A stretch of DNA of 9,161 bases from an uncultured Bacilli bacterium (GTDB taxonomy: Bacteria; Bacillota_I; Bacilli_A; RF39; UBA660): NCBI GenBank assembly GCA_910586425.1, contig CAJUHL010000065.1, positions 1 through 9,161 of the forward strand. The letters are read 5' to 3'. The translations under genes and the position numbers were made by a program. Positions 6,624-9,161 of this stretch are shown one piece after another. Positions within the stretch are counted from its first letter, which is position 1, and the number at the start of each line of letters is the position of its first letter. A model generated the notes under the pieces. That model searched no databases. It was given only the letters and a program-made list of their open reading frames with translations, and was not told the DNA's origin.

Positions 6624-6999
6624 TTATTTTTTAATAATTTTGATCCCAAACAAAGATCCTGTATCTATTATCTGTTTTTTAAACGCAGTTGAAATCTGAT
6701 CCCAATAGATAATTCTTTGATCTTTTAAAAGAGTGCCAAAAAAAGAGTTTTTCTTATCAATTTTTAAAAGGGGGGGAGGCATTGAATCTAAAAGAATCCA
6801 ATATTTTTTTCCCTTTACCATTTTCTACAATAGAAAGTTCATATTCTCCAAATTGCTCATAAGAATACCAATTTATGCTTCCATACTTATTAGTAAACTT
6901 ACACCACACTTCTTTTCCATTAGAGTTATAATCAAAATCAAAATCATAATCGGTGATTAAGAACTCAAGTTTATTTTTTATTATTTCCTTAGTTTTCAT
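6624..6999 (-). pseudogene. Immunity gene broken by a one-base frameshift (module 2)
   Basis: Two overlapping frames make one protein. The first begins at ATG 6999, directly after GGGGAGG, and reads MKTKEIIKNKLEFL, DYDFDFDYNSNGKEVWCKF, YSYEQFGEYELSIVENGKGK. The second continues as IDKKNSFFGTLLKDQRIIYW, DQISTAFKKQIID, GSLFGIKIIKK to 6624. Removing one base restores a single frame, either in the A7 run near 6807-6813 or in the G7 run (C7 on the coding strand) at 6770-6776. Both tracts lie in the overlap, so the site cannot be fixed by eye. The repaired protein is about 124 residues, soluble, with acidic and aromatic strands like many immunity proteins. The toxin's TAG overlaps the ribosome binding site, implying coupled translation. 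Family unknown. Confidence 0.66.
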
Positions 7000-7009
7000 A
7001 CTTCCTCCC

Positions 7010-7804
7010 CTAAAAATCAAAATGGTATACCCATTTCCATATATTACGACTTTTCCAAATTTCTAATGCAATTCTTTCTGCAATATAACTTGAACTTCTA
7101 ATTAATCTAGTAGAATCAATTCCAATATCAATAACTCTATAACCACTTCTTAATTTTCCATATAGCCATGCAATATTTGATGCCTTTCCTCCAAATTCGG
7201 CTAATACCTTTCCGCCTTTGCCTAAATTACTTAATTTACCATAGTACTTGAATCCATCATAAAGATTATCTAGGCAGTCAAGCATCATTGCAGTATCTTT
7301 TACGCGATCCATAGTTTCACCTATGACAGTAATTTTCTTAATATCCATAAAGTCATCAGCAACATTTGCGACTTTAACAACTTGTCCACCACCACCAGTA
7401 ACAAACGGAATAGCTGCAAATGCGATATCAGCTCCTAGAGCAACCCAATTTTTCCAATCTTTATATCCATCATTCACGCATAGGTTATAAATATCCCACC
7501 CAATAAATAATATGTCAAATATGGTATCCCAAAAGTGTCCTGTCGGGTCATACTTGTTTATAGGGTCATTACTACAGTAAGCAAATAAATTCAAACCAAT
7601 AATGCTAGTAGGATCTAAATACTCAAAAGAATCAGGAGTTAAAAACCTACCCCACTCAGGAACATAATACCTACTCTTACAATAATACATGCTCGTCTCT
7701 ATGGGTTTCTTACGAGTACCCACAAAATATCTAACCCTTGATTTTGATATTTTTAAATTCTTTATTTCCGCTTCTATTTTACAATAAACATCAAAAAATT
7801 TCAA
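7010..7804 (-). CDS. Orphan Rhs C-terminal tip, toxin of unknown type (module 2)
   Basis: A 264-residue tip. Residues 39-89 are the Rhs core end (MYYCKSRYYVPEWGRF, FEYLDPTS, GLNLFAYCSNDP, NKYDPTGHF), including the DPxGH boundary of Rhs toxins. Next comes a pre-toxin segment (WKNWVALGADIAFAAIPFVTGGGGQVVKVAN), a linker, and a C-terminal domain with GYRVIDIGID, then TRLIRSSSYIAERIALE and Trp-rich WKSRNIWKWVYHF. The spaced Asp226, Asp230, Arg233, Arg236, Ser, Tyr240 and Glu243 form the best candidate active site; I have no firm family name. The frame begins with TTG right after a stop, without a ribosome binding site, so it is probably a silent donor tip. Its stop overlaps the Shine-Dalgarno sequence of the broken immunity gene. 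Confidence 0.82.
   Translation of the reverse strand: MKFFDVYCKIEAEIKNLKISKSRVRYFVGTRKKPIETSMYYCKSRYYVPEWGRFLTPDSFEYLDPTSIIGLNLFAYCSNDPINKYDPTGHFWDTIFDILFIGWDIYNLCVNDGYKDWKNWVALGADIAFAAIPFVTGGGGQVVKVANVADDFMDIKKITVIGETMDRVKDTAMMLDCLDNLYDGFKYYGKLSNLGKGGKVLAEFGGKASNIAWLYGKLRSGYRVIDIGIDSTRLIRSSSYIAERIALEIWKSRNIWKWVYHFDF
7564..7712 (-). repeat. Rhs core nucleotide repeat, copy in module 2
   Basis: Matches 4518-4666 with about four differences and matches 9108-9161 almost exactly in its first 54 bases. The sequences diverge sharply on the toxin side, just after the codons for NDP. Confidence 0.88.
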
Positions 7805-7857
7805 TTTGAATTAAATAGAAATGAAATTAATAATGGAGAGATGAAGTGTTGCTTTTT

Positions 7858-7989
7858 GTGGCTAAATCTTCAAAATTTGGCAGGATAAGAAAAGTGCCAC
7901 ACTTTTGTATTTTAAACAATTGGGAAACTCAATTTTTATTCTAGTTCTGCCACAAAAAAATACCAACCACAATGTTTTGTGGTTGATAT
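7858..7989. repeat. Hairpin-rich intergenic element, type 1, copy A
   Basis: Holds GTGGC (7858-7862), GGCAGGATAAG (7879-7889), a 7-bp hairpin with a CCA loop (7890-7906), an AATTGGG/CTCAATT hairpin (7918-7934), TTCTGCCAC, and the terminator hairpin. About 130 bases are nearly identical to 1066-1199. It lies between the module 1 immunity gene and the module 2 tip. Confidence 0.8.
7960..7989 (-). terminator. Intrinsic terminator after module 1
   Basis: Minus strand: ATATCAACCACA pairs with TGTGGTTGGTAT, 12 bp with one U-G wobble, loop of 6, then seven T. The wobble position differs from that in the copy at 1168-1199, yet pairing is kept on the minus-strand RNA in both. Confidence 0.78.
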
Positions 7990-8054
7990 AAAATTTGTCT
8001 AAAGTCCAATGTAAAATTGTATTACTAATTCTTTTAATAAATATTAAAAATATT

Positions 8055-8489
8055 TTATTTAATTATTTGCTCAATATTATTTTCTTCTAATATTTTAATA
8101 AACTCATCTTTATATCTTGTATTAACCAAAATTCGTTTATCTTTAATGAATAAATTAAATTGATAGAACACAGATTTCCTATATCTTTTACAAGTATATT
8201 TCTCTATGTTGCAAATGTTAATTTCTACTTTTCTAAATAATGTTCTTAACACTATTTTTTCTTTGTTTATTTTCAAATTATATTTAATGGCATAGAGCCA
8301 TACATAAAATCCAAACATTCCCAAACAAAAAAATAATATAAACATAAATAATACATCTTTATCCTGTAAACTTTTGTTATTCACATACATATATACAAAT
8401 GTTAATAACAACAAAGCAAAGCTAAAAAACATTACATTTCTGGCTAATTTGCTCTCTTTTTTCATTCTATCAATTATAATATTATCCAT
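8055..8489 (-). CDS. Two-helix membrane immunity protein (module 1)
   Basis: A 144-residue protein with a basic N-terminus (DRMKKESKLARN), membrane segments at about 19-36 and 46-67, and a small soluble domain of short strands (YNLKINKEKIVLRTLFRKVE, NICNIEKYTCKRY, FYQFNLFIKDKRILV) ending in a helix (DEFIKILEENNIEQIIK). The strand-rich part with a final helix suggests a bacterial PH-like domain; this is inference. AGGAGG lies 6-7 bases before the ATG. It starts 13 bases after the stop of the partial tip at 8503-9161, whose C-terminus is hydrophobic, so I infer it protects the membrane against that toxin. Its layout resembles 3390-3944 and 98-571. Confidence 0.76.
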   Translation of the reverse strand: MDNIIIDRMKKESKLARNVMFFSFALLLLTFVYMYVNNKSLQDKDVLFMFILFFCLGMFGFYVWLYAIKYNLKINKEKIVLRTLFRKVEINICNIEKYTCKRYRKSVFYQFNLFIKDKRILVNTRYKDEFIKILEENNIEQIIK

Positions 8490-8502
8490 AAAATCCTCCT
8501 AA

Positions 8503-9161
8503 TTATTTAAATAAATCAACAATAAATATAATGCCCGCAGCAATTCCTGCAACCACCCTAGCTCCTGGTGCTGGTATAGCTGCAACTAGTGCACAAGCTG
8601 CATATCCCGCCAATACGCCATTTCCTACTGAAATAGTAACTTCGTGTGTTGTATTCCCATTGATAAAACCACCACTAAAAGAAATGCCGTTTTCAAGACT
8701 CCATCCTGAACTTCCAGTAAGCCATGGTGTCAATTGCCAACTTGAGCCAAAACCAATATCGCTAGTTAAATATGCACTATATCCATACCAATTACCAAAA
8801 TTTGTGCCGAAACCAACACTAGAACCATCCTTACCAACATTACTAAATGAATAGAAAGTTTCAGGAGAATTGTGTTGTACGGTTACGCCATATGTAATGT
8901 TTCCCAAAGCTTTTGCCATTGTTGGATCTTTAATTAATGAGAATATGACTTTGTTTGTCATAAGAACTGAATTTGTCTTAATCCTATTAGCTTTCCCAAA
9001 GCCACCTTTTATAGTAGAATTATTGACTAGATTTCTTACAATTGAACTTGCCATTCTTCCACTAGCACTTCTACCTACACTAAAACCACTATATGTAATA
9101 CCAATCGGATCATTACTACAGTAAGCAAATAAATTCAAACCAATAATGCTAGTAGGATCTA
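8503..9161 (-). CDS. Rhs C-terminal tip, probable membrane-acting toxin, 5' end outside window (module 1)
   Basis: The frame is open at the window edge, so this is a 218-residue C-terminal part of a longer Rhs protein or tip. It begins in the core signature (DPTSIIG, then LNLFAYCSNDP) and departs at IGITYSGFSVGRSASGR. The toxin part is Gly/Ser/Asn-rich with aromatic strands (FGTNFGNWYGYSAYLTSDIG, SSGWSLENGISFSGG) and ends in a hydrophobic stretch (GNGVLAGYAACALVAAIP, GARVVAGIAAGIIFIVDLFK). No nuclease residues are evident; the end suggests membrane insertion. The usual DPxGH after NDP is absent. The membrane immunity gene follows after 13 bases. Whether it is the expressed tip of a full rhs gene or another orphan cannot be told from this window. 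Confidence 0.74.
   Translation of the reverse strand, partial: DPTSIIGLNLFAYCSNDPIGITYSGFSVGRSASGRMASSIVRNLVNNSTIKGGFGKANRIKTNSVLMTNKVIFSLIKDPTMAKALGNITYGVTVQHNSPETFYSFSNVGKDGSSVGFGTNFGNWYGYSAYLTSDIGFGSSWQLTPWLTGSSGWSLENGISFSGGFINGNTTHEVTISVGNGVLAGYAACALVAAIPAPGARVVAGIAAGIIFIVDLFK
9108..9161 (-). repeat. Rhs core nucleotide repeat, partial copy at window edge
   Basis: Essentially identical to 7564-7617 and close to 4518-4571; it continues beyond the window. It encodes the core end DPTSIIG-LNLFAYCSNDP. Confidence 0.82.

Noticed and set aside
1066..7989. CRISPR array or integron attC sites
   Set aside because: Copies are kilobases apart with genes between them, which rules out CRISPR. The paired boxes do not fit the GTTRRRY/RYYYAAC core of attC and no integrase is visible.
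1066..7989. IS-derived MITE
   Set aside because: No terminal inverted repeats at element ends, no target duplication seen, and the position is fixed after immunity genes.
8531..8854. Plus-strand open frames opposite the module 1 tip (also 8870-9124, 3571-3918, 6733-6960, 5381-5677, 1775-1978, 1507-1698)
   Set aside because: They lie antisense to better-supported minus-strand genes, lack ribosome binding sites or family features, and have translations typical of antisense of coding DNA.

Overview
The window is a low-GC, minus-strand array of polymorphic-toxin modules: C-terminal 'tips' of Rhs/YD-repeat proteins, each followed by a small gene with the properties of its immunity protein. Base composition, codon use rich in Lys/Ile/Asn, Shine-Dalgarno sites of the AGGAGG type and TGG for every tryptophan (TGA works as stop) point to a low-GC Firmicute of Clostridia or Erysipelotrichia type. 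Genus cannot be read from the sequence. There are no housekeeping genes, transposases or RNA genes, and no plausible plus-strand gene.

Layout in the direction of transcription, from 9161 down to 1. Module 1: Rhs tip with a hydrophobic glycine-rich end (8503-9161, cut by the window edge) and a two-helix membrane immunity protein (8055-8489). Module 2: complete tip with Rhs core (7010-7804) and an immunity gene broken by a one-base frameshift (6624-6999). Module 3: tip without Rhs core (6199-6561) and a soluble immunity protein (5829-6179). Module 4: short membrane-toxin remnant (5541-5780), a two-helix immunity protein (4933-5511), and a 16-residue leftover of a different immunity gene (4881-4931). 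Module 5: tip with Rhs core (3913-4737) overlapping a membrane immunity gene (3390-3944). Module 6: frameshifted tip with a different Rhs core (2825-3294) and a zinc-ribbon immunity protein (2268-2810). Module 7: frameshifted HxxxH-type toxin (1625-2103) and a small soluble immunity protein (1288-1608). Module 8: a pseudogene with six in-frame stops (604-957) and a two-helix immunity-like protein (98-571).

Two repeat families hold the array together. A roughly 150-bp stretch of Rhs core is almost identical in modules 2 and 5 and at the right window edge. A family of hairpin-rich intergenic elements (about 1066-1199, 2176-2262, 4789-4875, 7858-7989) lies between an immunity stop codon and the next module. 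Each cassette is therefore bounded by homology on both sides, as expected if tips are exchanged by recombination with a full-length rhs gene, probably beyond 9161.

Most toxin reading frames are truncated, frameshifted or without a usable start. Seven of the eight immunity or immunity-like genes are intact with a ribosome binding site. The likely working state is an immunity bank plus a reservoir of silent toxin tips. Toxins 1, 4 and 5, which end in hydrophobic glycine-rich stretches, are each paired with a two-helix membrane immunity protein, which suggests membrane-damaging toxins. Toxin-immunity pairings are inferred from order and spacing only.
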